From: Plasmodium brasilianum
Taxonomy: Eukaryota > Apicomplexa > Aconoidasida > Haemosporida > Plasmodiidae
Direction of reading: 5' to 3'
NCBI RefSeq assembly: GCF_023973825.1
Contig: NC_090126.1
Coordinates: 1,116,001-1,180,000 of the forward strand
Length of the DNA: 64,000 nucleotides
Shown here one piece after another: positions 1 through 10,719 of the stretch. Under the pieces are notes generated by a model, which worked only from the letters and a program-made list of their open reading frames with translations, was not told the DNA's origin and did no database searches. Within the stretch, counting starts at the first letter, position 1. Every line of letters begins with the position of its first letter. The translations under genes and the position numbers were made by a program.

Positions 1-38
1 ACTTTCTGTTAAATATATGCTAAATTTTTTTGCAAACA

Positions 39-147
39 ATGTACATGCTAAGGTATTACTTGGATGAAAACGGAAAAAGGGTTTACACTGTTAAGGTAAT
101 GAAAAAGAAATAATATTTTAGGATTTTTTGAAACACTACATTTGTTG

Positions 148-178
<31 letters not shown>

Positions 179-462
179 TGTACTTATATAATTACATATT
201 TAATGCGCAATTTTTCAAATATAATTTTATTTCTTCAAATTTCTTGCTAGTTTGTTACATGTTACATTCGCTTCATATTACTTTGCATCATTTTATGTCC
301 CTTCATATTACTTTGCTACATTTTACGTTGGTTCCACATATTCCTTTCTAGCCCCTGATCAACGGAAACGTAACATTCTCAGCTCATCCGTGCAGGTTCT
401 CACCAGACGATAAGTTTTCATCACAGAGAATAACCCTCAAGAAACGATTTAATTTGTTATGA
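39..462 (+). CDS. NOP10: H/ACA ribonucleoprotein subunit NOP10 (two exons)
   Basis: Nop10 is a core protein of H/ACA small nucleolar RNPs, which make pseudouridine in rRNA and act in rRNA processing in the nucleolus. Exon 1 is 39-95 and exon 2 is 352-462; the intron is 96-351 with a GTAATG donor and a TTTCTAG acceptor, joined in phase 0. The product is 55 residues. It has the family pattern [14 protein letters not shown], then [13 protein letters not shown], then the basic end [11 protein letters not shown]. Yeast and human Nop10 are 58-64 residues, so the length fits. Two Met codons are possible (39 and 45); 39 is taken as the first. The gene lies at the window edge and both exons are too short for a simple ORF search. 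What is seen is the sequence pattern; the function is inferred from the family. Confidence 0.9.
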
Positions 463-744
463 ATGTTTTTGTTTTTCCAAAATTGCCTTCTATATTTGAT
501 CGGAGGGAATATATGAACCCATTTGTTCCATACAGTTAGCTGCTATATGTATATGTCCACAAGTATGTGTGTAATATATACATATTTACTTTAAGAAAGC
601 TGAAGAGGAACATCAAAAAGGAGTATTAGTACATCCACTTGGAAATTTTTACATACAAAGGGGGGAATATTTTGTTTGGAAATATAATTTTAAAACAAGT
701 GTACATATATATGTAAACTCCTTACATACACATGTACATATACC

Positions 745-777
<33 letters not shown>

Positions 778-2111
778 GTATGGATATATTCTCTTAATAA
801 TGAGTTATATAACCGTATTGTTATATAACTCAATGACATTCACCTTTTGAAGACCCATATAAAAACTCATAAGATAGAACTAATGTACATTAACGTAAAT
901 GTGCACTCACTGTATTTTTTTAATTAACTGTTAAATGTATACACAAAACTCTTCAGAATAATTTTTTGCAATGTGATAAAGCTTAAAAGGATGTTACGCT
1001 TTGAAAAATTCTTGTTTGTTTTTGCCACACATTTTGCACACCTACGCGAACGTACATTTTATATATACGTATGTAGGGGTACTGCGTGTACTCATTACAT
1101 ATTTGTACCATACTTATTTACACACCTCCATCTCCTCATATGCAATAACTATTAGCAATTTTTTAAAGACAATTTGAAATTTTTTTCCTTTTCTTAATTC
1201 TCAAATATATAAAAGTTGGGATGAACATTTAAAATGTATCCTTTTGCGCTCCAATGGGTGTACTATATTTTATATGGGTGTTTAAAAGAAAAAGAAAAGA
1301 AAGAAAGAAAAAGAAAAAAATGAAAAAGAAAAAAAAAGAAAAAAAAAAAAAACGAAAAAGAAAAAAAATGGTAATGATAAAAATACTTTTATTTATATGA
1401 TGCACAGTCAACATATAAATGGCTAAAAATGGGGAAAACGAATGAACGAGCGAACAAAAAAATCAGTTAAACGAATTAACGAACAAGAAAATCAATTAAA
1501 CGAATGAACCAACAAATGTTAAGCGAGAGGGGAACGAGCAGACGACAAAACTTGCGAAAGTACGAACAAATGGCGCAGAGTTGCAAATACATAATTCTGC
1601 AAAGTGCATAACGTGTAAGCATTTAATTACAAGCAAATTGCATACTTATTCTTTTTAGAATTTTTGCAGCAATTTGAAATTAAATTTTCTCAGCAAAAAA
1701 AAAAAATATATATATATAAAATATGCGTTTTATTTATTTTAAATAAAACAAAATCATAGAACAAAAGAAAATATGAGTGATATGACCAGAAATTAACATA
1801 AAAATTACTGTTTGGAAATAAACACACATATGCACACACATATATACGTATATGCATATATATATATATATAACACTAGCTCAGTAGCCGTGTACTTTGC
1901 CCCCCCCCCTTTTTACCGCTTCACCTATTAACGATGTGTACGCGTATCTTTTTCAATTCGCGCTTATTTCATTGAGTCTGCACACACCATTTGCAAATGG
2001 GTATTTGTAAGAGTTACAAGTGCTTAACTGTTGAGATCTTATACCCTCACCAGTATTCTCTTCACATAGCTGAGACAAATTAAATGTAATAAAATAATTT
2101 TACTGACCTCA

Positions 2112-2188
2112 CGTTGATGATCTCAAGTTGATGATCTCAAGTTGATGACCCCACGTTGGTGATCTCAAGTTGATGACCTCACGTTGAT
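2112..2188. repeat. 14-nt minisatellite upstream of SF-assemblin
   Basis: About five imperfect copies of a 14-nt unit (TTGATGATCTCAAG and variants with CCCCACG or CCTCACG ends). It lies about 160 bases before the SF-assemblin start and is followed by a different, longer repeat. It is GC-richer than its surroundings and non-coding. Confidence 0.75.
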
Positions 2189-2216
2189 AACTTAATTTTT
2201 ATTACTCAAAATTTTC

Positions 2217-2305
2217 AACTTAATTTTTGTAACTCCATTTTTTCAGCTTAATATTTATAACTCCATTTTTTCAGCTTAATTTTTATAACTCATTTCTTTC
2301 GGCTG
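2217..2305. repeat. 28-nt tandem repeat in the SF-assemblin leader
   Basis: About three copies of a 28-nt unit of the form CTTAATTTTTATAACTCCAT followed by a T-run and CAG; the last copy is diverged. It lies directly upstream of the SF-assemblin start and is probably in the 5' untranslated region. Confidence 0.65.
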
Positions 2306-2348
2306 AACTTTATCTTACTCTTCTCGACCACTCTGCAAAATTTTAACC

Positions 2349-3327
2349 ATGATTGACAATTGCGAAAGCTCCACGACGTCTGAAGGGAATTTGACGTATG
2401 ACTTAAATATGAGCAGAAATAAAATTCCTGACATGTCATATTTAAATGAGTCGACTTTTTTGGACGAACGGCTAAATAAAAAAATAGAGGGAGAGAATTA
2501 TTACCAAGAAATAAAATATGATATATTAAGAATTGAAAGGAATATAAATATTGAAGTAAAAAAACGAATTGAAGCAAATAAAAATATCCAGCAGTTAATT
2601 GAACATACTGCAAATGATATGATAAATAATGTTTTAAATAAAATAACTGCAAAAATTGAAAAAATTTCTTTAGATTTGGACAAAATTATAAAAAAATGTG
2701 AAGAATTAGAAAAAGTTATTGGACAAATAAAAGTAGAATTACCTACAAAAATTCAAACAGAAATGATAAGCTTAAAAAGAGAAATATCTGACTTTCAAAT
2801 TGTAATTAATAAATATATAAATAATAAAAAAAAGAGAGATAATATATTATTCGGTAAAATAGAAAACATTAATGCGTACATAAATAGTAAAATTCAAAGT
2901 GAAATTTCCTTTAAGCAAGAAGATTTAATTATGCTCAAAAATGAAAGTGACAAATTATTGCACTATGATTTTGATGAAGATATGAACTTCAAAAATGTTT
3001 TTGTCGAAGATATTGAAGAGATAAAGGATGCGCTTGCTTTAACCATAAAGGCGAGAGAACAGTCGGACGATGATATCATACAAGTACGATTCTGTCTTTT
3101 TTTTTGTCAGTTATGTTTTGCTTCTTTTTTCCTATTTTTCCTAATTTTTCTCACTTTTCATAAGTTTTCTTATTTTTCCATAAATTTTCTTAAAATTCCA
3201 TACCTTTTCACATATTTTCATAAATTTTATTATTTTTCATCCTTATTTTTTCCTTCTACAGGCCATGAACAAATACACTAGTGTTCTGCAAAAAGCATTA
3301 CAGTCCGTTATTACAAACAGCCACTGA
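2349..3327 (+). CDS. SF-assemblin/beta-giardin family protein
   Basis: SF-assemblins form striated fibres at basal bodies; in apicomplexans they link the centrosome to the budding daughter cell. Exon 1 is 2349-3083, the intron is 3084-3261 (GTACGA donor, T-rich tract, TTCTACAG acceptor) and exon 2 is 3262-3327, joined in phase 0 to give 266 residues. A short non-helical head (residues 1-45, Ser/Thr-rich) is followed by one long charged coiled coil (about 50-235) of repeated Glu/Lys/Ile heptads, including the family-like stretch EVKKRIEANKNIQQLIEH. No cysteine-rich or catalytic segment is visible. The length matches the family, which is roughly 250-300 residues. Because coiled coils resemble each other, another coiled-coil protein is possible, but the short-head plus single-rod plan supports the call. 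Confidence 0.8.
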
Positions 3328-4070
3328 TTTAACACCAATGGTTAGAAGCCAAGGTTTATGCTTATACGTTTATACATGTATATATATATATATATATATG
3401 CATAATGGAACATGAGCACATATATGATTTGTACAATTTTATTTGCCGCCTTCCATCCTATTGAATAAAATTTGCAAGTGTTCCTCTATGTAACACTTGA
3501 GAATTCTCAATTTAAAACTAAAATTTTTTTCGTTTTTCTCCGTAATTAAATTTGCAAACATATTTAAATGTTTCTTTTTTTTTCCATGTATATGTTAATA
3601 CTACTGAATATTTCGATGAGCTTTTTTTTTTTTTTTGTATTCTCTTTCCATTCAACATTGTGTATCTATATTTAGCTTATTTTACGTTTATCGTTCTTTC
3701 CCCAAAAAAAATTAGTAACGAAAATTAAACACTGTTATTTTGCTACTCCTTTTTTTGTTTTCTTGTTTTTTTGTTTTTCGGGTTATCTATTTCTCTGTTT
3801 GTTTGTGTGGTTTTGTTTATTTCTCTGTTTGCCTGTTTGATTTTATTTATTTCTCTGTTTGCTCGTTTGTGGTTGTTTATTTTTTTTTCATCGTAAATTT
3901 TTATTTTCCCTATTTTTCAGTGAAATTTTTTTTTTCTTTTTTTATAATATGTAAATATTTTTTTTTGTAGCTCATTTTTTTTTTTTTTTGTCATTTTGTA
4001 GTGAATTTATTTTTTTCCTTTTCATTTAAGTAAATTATAGTTGAAAAAAAAAAAAAGAAAATTTTGCATT
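3328..4070. other. Intergenic region, T-rich
   Basis: No coding sequence is supported. The span is dominated by T-runs, TTTCTCTGTTTG-type near-repeats (about 3790-3870) and an AT microsatellite near 3380-3400. A Phe/Leu-rich ORF at 3740-3970 is only poly-T translation. Confidence 0.6.
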
Positions 4071-4098
4071 TTAAGAAAAAAAATACCATAAAAATAAG

Positions 4099-4305
4099 TC
4101 AACTCTTTTTCTTTTTTTTTTTTGTTAAAAAAGATTCTTTTTGTACTGTCGCAGCTATAAATTTGTATCGGTAAGCGTGTATAAATATATATATATTATA
4201 TACATGTTTATATATGTATACAATGTTTTTATATAAGTGCGTACCTGAACTGCTCTTGTTCCCATAATTCTTGTTCAACTCCCCTTTGCCCTTAAAAGTT
4301 TTCAT
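4099..4305 (-). CDS. Possible tiny two-exon gene, 38-residue basic peptide
   Basis: I do not recognise this. On the minus strand an ATG at 4305 opens a short polar stretch, MKTFKGKGELNKNYGNKSSS, that ends at a good donor (GTACGC, exon 4305-4245). A TTTATAG acceptor gives a second exon 4154-4099, joined in phase 1 and ending in a poly-Lys tail. The first exon is more GC-rich and less repetitive than the sequence around it, which is the main support. It would be transcribed divergently from the zinc-finger gene at 4822. It could equally be a chance ORF in untranslated sequence; the second exon is the weaker part. Confidence 0.3.
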   Translation of the reverse strand: MKTFKGKGELNKNYGNKSSSGTHLYKNIVYIYKHVYNIYIFIHAYRYKFIAATVQKESFLTKKKKKKS

Positions 4306-4821
4306 TTTGTGTTAAAAAAATTTATAATTATTGTAGTGCGGAAAAAGTAAATTATATAAAACTATTTAATATACGCAGAAGGATGTAACATAATAGTGTT
4401 GTCACTCGCAAAAGGATATTAATTTTTGTGTGGCAGCAGAGTTACACATATGTATTTATATATATAATTTATACTTACATATATATACATGTACATACAT
4501 GTTACGTATATATGCATATTTTACACAAGTCCGTGAGCATTTTTCGAACTAATAGGAGTATAATGGAATAAATTTTTTTTATCATTTTTGTTTTGCTTTT
4601 ATTTCGTTATTTTTCGCATGAACAGTTAAGGTAAAAAAAGGTCACATCGCACATATTTGGTAATTCAGGACAGTTATGGCTGATACGTATGTACAAACAT
4701 GAGCATATCCATATATATACGTACATACGCGCGCATTTACATACATATACTTACATATATATACATATATATATATATATTTAAACATACGTTAATTCCC
4801 TCTCCCCCCCTCGGCGATTAA
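4306..4821. other. Intergenic region upstream of the C6H2 gene
   Basis: About 0.5 kb of AT-rich DNA with ATGTATAT-type microsatellites (4450-4510 and 4700-4780), ending in a C-rich leader (4800-4815) just before the next start codon. No gene seen; the promoter of the next gene should lie here. Confidence 0.55.
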
Positions 4822-6960
4822 ATGACTGTATGTTCGGGCTGCGGAGTTGTTACGGATACCACTATTTGTTGCCCCATTTGTTTAAAACACAACAAGCAGA
4901 TATTTTATTGCTCGCAAGAATGTTTTGAAAAAAATTACAGTGATCATAAAAAAATTCATTATTTCATGAAAATTATGAATAGCGAAGAAATGCATAACAG
5001 ACTATATGAAAACAACCCTAAGAGCGAGGACCCAAAGTTGCCTGTAATCATTTTGACAGGCGATAAGGGAAATATAAACGATAATGAAAGTACAGACTAT
5101 AGTGTTAACGGGAATGTAAACCTGAACGAGATCAGAAAAAGAAATGAGATAAATGACGTAGTAAATGAAGTAGCAAATGAAGTGGCAAGTGAAGTAGCAA
5201 ATGAAGTGGCAAGTGAAGTAGCAAATGAAGTGGCAAGTGAAGTGGCAAGTGAAGTAGCAAATAATCTAGCAAATGATGTAGCAAATGGCACATTAAATAG
5301 CATATCAAACGGCGTGGCAAAGGGGATTTCAAAAGATGATTTACTTAGTGAAGAACATAAACGTAAGAATGAAGTAATGCCAATTTTCCGAACTGAACAT
5401 AATCGATCAAATGCTATTCAATTCACAAGTGTAGATAATAACACAAAAGGAATGAAGAAGTATGATTCAAGTAACTTCTTTAGTAACAACAGTGAATATA
5501 ATATACACGCGAAAAGTGGGATCTTTGAAAATATGCACAGAAAAAAAAATTATAACAAATACCGAAATATTAAAAATAATTATTTGTCTGATGATGATAT
5601 AACTGGAGAAGATTCGAAAAATAATATACATAAAAATAATTTAAAAAAAAATAAATCCAATTCTTATATGAACAGTATTATAGGATATTTATTTTCGAAT
5701 AAGTACAATATGATTTTGCCATACTATACGGACATGTCAGTTAAACTTGATAAAATAAATTCGAAAAATATAAAAATGAAAAATAAATTAAGTGATAAAA
5801 AAATTATGGAAATAAAAAAACAATTAAAGATAAAAAAAATATTTCGACTTACAATTCTTTTAGTAATCATTTCAATTATTATTATTTTATCGACATGTAT
5901 ATTTTCATATATATTAGAAACGTCACAAAAAAATATCCAAATAAATTCTGAAAATTTATTAAATAAACGTAATACTAATAAAAATTCAGATATATTAGAA
6001 TTGAAATCATATATAAATGTAATTGAGGATTTACGAAAAGAAATATCTGAAATGAAAGAAGTTCTGTACATGCATAATATTTATATAAATAAAAATTTTA
6101 ACCTGAACAATTCATACAGTATTTTTAACAATTTCAATAAAATGAAACCGAGTGTTACCTCTTCCTACAATAAGAAACTGTCAGATAAAGTAGGTAGTTT
6201 AACATCTCACTTATATTATAACGATCCTGTATCTTCTTCTAGTGGAAGTTATAACAACATTGCTAATATGCAAGAAGACGAAAAAGAACAAGGAACTGGC
6301 TCAGCACAATTTACGCAATACCGTTATGACATTAATGATATCCATCAGTTAAGCAGTGTAACTGATGAAAAATTTGTTAATAATGGTAGCTCTAATCAAG
6401 TTATAAACGGGGAGGATGAGAAACTTGCGCAAATTCGCAGTGTGTCCCAAGTGTTTGGCACAAGCGGCGCGGAAAATTTAACCGTTAGTGTGAATAACAG
6501 TGGTAGTACCAAGGGTAGTAATAACTCAAACGAAAACGAGATTGCTGGTCTGGAGAGCGAAAAAAAGGAACAACATTATACTTTGAATGAAAAACGAAAC
6601 GAACAAAGTACGGACGCAAATTCAAATGAACATGAACTGACTGTAGAAAATATTAAAAATTTTATAAAAAATCATAATGAATCAAATGATTATGAGTACG
6701 CAAAAATAAGTAATGTAATTGTAAATGAAGAAAAACCTATAAATTCAAAAAGTGCTATAACAGATGGCAAGGGGATTATTAACGATAAAGAAGATACAGA
6801 TATGAAAAATTTGAAAAACGAAAATTTAATACAAAGCCATCAAATAAAAGAAAAACATATAAAATATTCCTCCAAAATGGAAGACAATGAAAATGGAGTC
6901 AACATTGAAAAAAAATTTGTTAATAACAAGATGAACAAAAAAAAGCAAAACACAATTTGA
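4822..6960 (+). CDS. Membrane protein with N-terminal MetAP-type C6H2 zinc finger
   Basis: Single exon, 712 residues. Residues 4-46 match the C6H2 finger known from the N-terminus of type 1 methionine aminopeptidase: Cys4, Cys7, Cys17, Cys20, Cys30, Cys34, His42 and His46, with the diagnostic YCSQECF. In that family the finger binds the ribosome or partner proteins. No peptidase domain follows. Instead there is a VANEVASE-type repeat (about 113-150), a polar Asn/Lys region, one strong membrane segment (about 341-366, Ile/Leu-rich and preceded by Lys), a probable coiled coil (about 392-425) and a long Asn/Ser-rich tail. There is no signal peptide, so the finger is likely cytosolic with a single membrane anchor. 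The membrane is unknown. Function not known; the finger assignment is seen directly, the rest is inference. Confidence 0.8.
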   Translation: MTVCSGCGVVTDTTICCPICLKHNKQIFYCSQECFEKNYSDHKKIHYFMKIMNSEEMHNRLYENNPKSEDPKLPVIILTGDKGNINDNESTDYSVNGNVNLNEIRKRNEINDVVNEVANEVASEVANEVASEVANEVASEVASEVANNLANDVANGTLNSISNGVAKGISKDDLLSEEHKRKNEVMPIFRTEHNRSNAIQFTSVDNNTKGMKKYDSSNFFSNNSEYNIHAKSGIFENMHRKKNYNKYRNIKNNYLSDDDITGEDSKNNIHKNNLKKNKSNSYMNSIIGYLFSNKYNMILPYYTDMSVKLDKINSKNIKMKNKLSDKKIMEIKKQLKIKKIFRLTILLVIISIIIILSTCIFSYILETSQKNIQINSENLLNKRNTNKNSDILELKSYINVIEDLRKEISEMKEVLYMHNIYINKNFNLNNSYSIFNNFNKMKPSVTSSYNKKLSDKVGSLTSHLYYNDPVSSSSGSYNNIANMQEDEKEQGTGSAQFTQYRYDINDIHQLSSVTDEKFVNNGSSNQVINGEDEKLAQIRSVSQVFGTSGAENLTVSVNNSGSTKGSNNSNENEIAGLESEKKEQHYTLNEKRNEQSTDANSNEHELTVENIKNFIKNHNESNDYEYAKISNVIVNEEKPINSKSAITDGKGIINDKEDTDMKNLKNENLIQSHQIKEKHIKYSSKMEDNENGVNIEKKFVNNKMNKKKQNTI
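5160..5280 (+). repeat. 12-nt coding repeat (VANE/VASE)
   Basis: About ten copies of a 12-nt unit alternating GTAGCAAATGAA and GTGGCAAGTGAA, translated as VANE and VASE, inside the C6H2 zinc-finger gene. Later copies decay into VANN, VAND and VANG. The unit GAAGTAGCAAAT also occurs in the non-coding array at 57410-57590. Confidence 0.85.
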
Positions 6961-8948
6961 CAAAAGTGTGCAACGTGCTAAGTGCAAAGGCGCAAAACGG
7001 TGAAGCGAGCGAAACGAATAAAGTGATTGTACCGAATAAATCTATTAAAGCGATTAAGAGGAATAAAAGCGTTTTGGAAAAAAGAAAGAAAAAGAATAAA
7101 TGAATGAATAAATAAACAAACAAACAAACAAACAAACAAATAATCAAACAAACAAACAAACAAATAATCAAACAAACAGACAAACAAATAATCAAACAAA
7201 CAGACAAACAAATAATCAAACAAACAGACAAACAAATAATCAAATGCACAAGTCTTGTTTTACAACAAATGCAGCAGGAATATTGGAGGAATGTACTTAA
7301 TTAATATGCACACGAAAGGACAGGAAATATGAATAGTTCGTATTACAACACAGACGGGTGTAACATTTAAATTCGTAAAACTTAAAGTAACTATAAAGTA
7401 AAAAATAAAATAAAACAAAATGGAACAAAATGAAACACAGTGAATCAAAGTAAAAAAAAAAAAATAATAAAACAATATGAAACAAAGTGACAAACAAATA
7501 CTAAGCCATAAGTAACATGTTGTGTTGTAGTAAGCCCGGGATACTAGCAATGGTAGATATATAGAATAAAAAATTTATGAACAGTTAATAATATCTCCTA
7601 TAAAATATTCCAAAAAATGTGATAAAATCTCACTTCAGATTAACAGGTAGAACAAAAAAAAATTATGTGTGTAATAATATTCTTTGAATAAAATAACATA
7701 TGGTATTATAATTTTATTTTTTATGTTCTACTGCTCATTCAATTGTTTGTATATACACACACATACATTTATATGTATATTTATATATATATGCACATGC
7801 TTATACAACAATGTTTTATACTTTTTATTTTTTTTTCGTTATTATGTGTTTAATTTTGTTTTTAATGATTACAAAAGCAATCTCAGCCAACTATTTTTAA
7901 TACTTTTCCCATTTTACTTTTATTATTTTTTTTTTTTTTTCTTTTATGTGTTGTCGTGTACATATTTTTGTATCATTTTTCATTTTACACCCGTTTATAA
8001 TTTGTTATCTGTTTATTTCTTGATTATTTTTCAACCTATTACTGCTTCAGTAAACCATTAGAAAATTTTTATGTATAAAATGATCTCTTTGCTTTTTTTT
8101 TTTTTTTTATTTTTTCGTCCACAATTTTTTCTCTATAAACAATTTCCACTATTTTTCATTATTAAAAATTATAACACAGTGGCATAAATTATATATATAT
8201 ATACTTCATACAAAGTATCTAATAAATCTCTCGTATACAGATGTGTACAAGTAGAGCATCTTAACAGGCATGTTAGTAATACATATTTTATATAAATATA
8301 TACTTACACATGTATATACATGCAAACACGAAATTGAAAACTATATTCGCGTAAAGGAATATCATCATTTTAGCAATATTTTCCTCTATTTTTCCACTTT
8401 TGCTATAATTTATTCTAGTTTGCACAATTAGATCATATGTCTATTGATAACACACGAGTAAGCGAAATTATGAAATGTAGCAAATAAGGAAATCTTTTTG
8501 TTTTATTAACTTTTGTAAATATATTTAAGTCGTATAAGAAGTATTTCAAAGCTTTTTTGAAGACACAAACGTTATTTTTTTTGCTTAAATGTAAAAGCCA
8601 TATATATATACATATATAAATATATATTTATGTATTACATGCATATGTAATACTACGTTTTGAACATTCTGTACATGTTGAACATACTGTAAATGTTGCA
8701 TATATTTGTACAAATTGAGCACATGGAACATACTGTACATATTTTATATATAATTTTTTTTTTTTTTTTCTCCACTAAATGCAAAACATGAATTACCTCA
8801 AATTATTGAATATTCACGTATGCCAAAAAAAAAAAAAAAAAAGAAAAAAGAAAAAAGAGAAAAAATATTGATATAAAAATAAAAAAAAGAAAAATAAGAA
8901 ATATTTTATTTTTTTTTAAAAAGAAAAAAAATAAAATAAAATCGCAAA
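6961..8948. other. Intergenic region between the C6H2 gene and PIMT
   Basis: About 2 kb without a supported gene. It starts with the 3' end of the C6H2 gene, runs through a 24-nt minisatellite (listed separately), A-rich and T-rich blocks, and ends in an AAAAGAAAAAAG leader directly before the PIMT start. Phe/Tyr-rich ORFs here (for example 7684-8061) are poly-T translations. Confidence 0.6.
7108..7243. repeat. 24-nt minisatellite
   Basis: A (AAAC)n stretch passes into four to five copies of a 24-nt unit, AAACAAACAGACAAACAAAT plus AATC. It lies 150 bases downstream of the C6H2 gene stop. The minus-strand Cys/Leu ORFs across it arise from the repeat. Confidence 0.8.
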
Positions 8949-9397
8949 ATGTACTATTCACTTTTAAAAGTACTTATTTATAAAACATTTTTAAGAATTT
9001 GTTTTGATCTTTCACGAAAGTTAACATCGGAATCACAATTAACAAGTTTGTTATTTTGCAAGCATATTGAAAGGGTTAACAAATTTTCTTATCTCAAGCC
9101 TTTGAAATATAATTTGCAAAGGAAAACTGAAAAATACACTAGAATAAATACTATGTACACTTTAGCAGAAAATAATCATAAAAGCTTAATTGATAATCTT
9201 AAAAATAGAGGAATAATTGACGATGATGAAGTATATGACACAATGTTACAGGTTTAACGAATATAACATATAAGTTTTTTTTTTTTAAAATAATGAAAAA
9301 TGTGAAATGTATAAAAATACAAAATGGAAAAATAGTTTAAATATGCATATATATATATGTATACATATATGTGTATATATATGTATACATATATGTG

Positions 9398-9462
<65 letters not shown>

Positions 9463-10000
9463 CACACACACACAGAGTGAATATATATTATAAAATTAGG
9501 AAAATACAGCTGCAAATACTTGTATAAAGCATATAAAGAAGTAATAAATTTTTAATGTGCCAAATCATTCATCATACAATACATTATGTGTACACCATAT
9601 GAAGGAAGATACTCATATATATAATATTGTATATGCACATATAAGATAATTATAATAACGTTTTTTTTTTTTTTTTTTTTTTTATTTATTACAAACATCC
9701 ATACACATGTGTACACAACGAACACACACATGTATATACGCTAAAATATACACTTATAAGATATATGTATATATACATACACGCATATTCATACGTGCAA
9801 ATATACATTTGTAGGTGGACCGAGGGAAATACATAAAAGAAAATCCCTATGTGGACACACCAGTGTATATTAGTCATGGTGTTACCATATCTTCTCCTCA
9901 CATGCATGCCTTATCATTAAAGCGATTAATGAATGTGCTAAAGCCAGGATCGCGAGCAATTGATGTTGGTAATTTTATGAACAAAAAAAAAAAAAAAAAT

Positions 10001-10042
<42 letters not shown>

Positions 10043-10217
10043 GTGTCTGTATCTGTGTCCTTGTCTGTGTGCAGCACATGCGCGAGTTAAGTTTTTGCAC
10101 ATTGACTCAATAATTTATGTGTGCAAATGCAAATGAATTTTTTTCACGTGGACCTTGCGTTATATGTTATACATAAGCACTTCATTTTGTTGTTTTTATA
10201 AACTTGTTAAAAATGTA

Positions 10218-10254
<37 letters not shown>

Positions 10255-10719
10255 ACTAATTTTTTTTTTTTTTTTTTTAATGTATTTCCCTGAAAAGGCT
10301 CAGGGTCAGGTTATTTAACGGTATGTATGGCTATAAGAACAAATGTGCTGGAAAATAAAAATTCTTTTGTAATAGGATTAGAGAGAGTAAAAGATGTAGT
10401 AAATTTTTCTATTGAAAATATAAAACGTGACAAACCTGAGTTATTACATATAGATAATTTTAAAATTATTCACAAAAATATTTATCAAGTAAATGAACAA
10501 GAAAAAGAGGAATTGGGTTTATTCGACGCTATTCATGTAGGTGCATCAGCCAGCGAACTTCCAGAGATTTTAATTGATTTATTAGCAGAAAATGGTAAAT
10601 TGATTATACCCTTAGAAGAGGGATATACACAAGTTTTATATGAAATTACCAAAAAGAATGGAAAAATTATTAAAGATAGATTATTTGATGTTTGTTTTGT
10701 TACTTTAAAAAAGAATTAA
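8949..10719 (+). CDS. PIMT: Protein-L-isoaspartate O-methyltransferase
   Basis: This enzyme uses S-adenosylmethionine to methylate isoaspartyl residues in aged proteins and so starts their repair. Exons are 8949-9251, 9815-9968 and 10298-10719, giving 292 residues. The core fits the family: NRGII near the start of the domain, then [17 protein letters not shown] and the conserved SPHMHA substrate loop. The cofactor loop, DVGSGSGYL, is restored only by splicing exon 2 to exon 3. Then come GLER (acidic ribose binder), the [16 protein letters not shown] segment and IIPLEEG. The family is usually 210-240 residues; here about 68 extra residues precede an internal Met at 9153. The extension is rich in Leu, Phe, Lys and Arg, has few acidic residues, and could be a targeting sequence, or the internal Met could be the true start. 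Confidence 0.92.
9252..9814. repeat. PIMT intron 1 with long (TA)n tract
   Basis: A 563-base intron. It contains ATACATATATGTGTAT repeats, an uninterrupted (TA)n tract at about 9400-9462 that ends in a short (AC)n, and a 23-base T-run (9661-9683). No exon is supported inside it; the Tyr/Ile ORFs are microsatellite translations. Confidence 0.8.
9969..10297. repeat. PIMT intron 2 with AT microsatellites
   Basis: A 329-base intron interrupting the methyltransferase cofactor loop (after the first G of GGC). It contains (TA)n tracts at about 10003-10035 and 10210-10250 and a long T-run before the acceptor at 10296-10297. Confidence 0.8.

Larger units (their letters stand above)
463..2348. other. 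Intergenic region between NOP10 and SF-assemblin
   Basis: About 1.9 kb with no convincing coding sequence. It holds AT microsatellites (near 750-780 and 1850-1875), purine-rich poly-A/GAAA stretches (1285-1370) and two minisatellites next to the SF-assemblin start (listed separately). Both flanking genes point right, so it should contain the NOP10 3' end and the SF-assemblin promoter. No conserved motif was recognised. Confidence 0.6.

Noticed and set aside
3740..3970. Phe/Cys/Leu-rich ORF that resembles a membrane protein
   Set aside because: Translation of T-rich intergenic DNA with TTTCTCTGTTTG near-repeats; no polar loops, splice sites or family likeness.
7108..7243. Regularly spaced repeats that might suggest a CRISPR array
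   Set aside because: Head-to-tail low-complexity copies without unique spacers, in a eukaryotic genome. The same holds for the other minisatellites.
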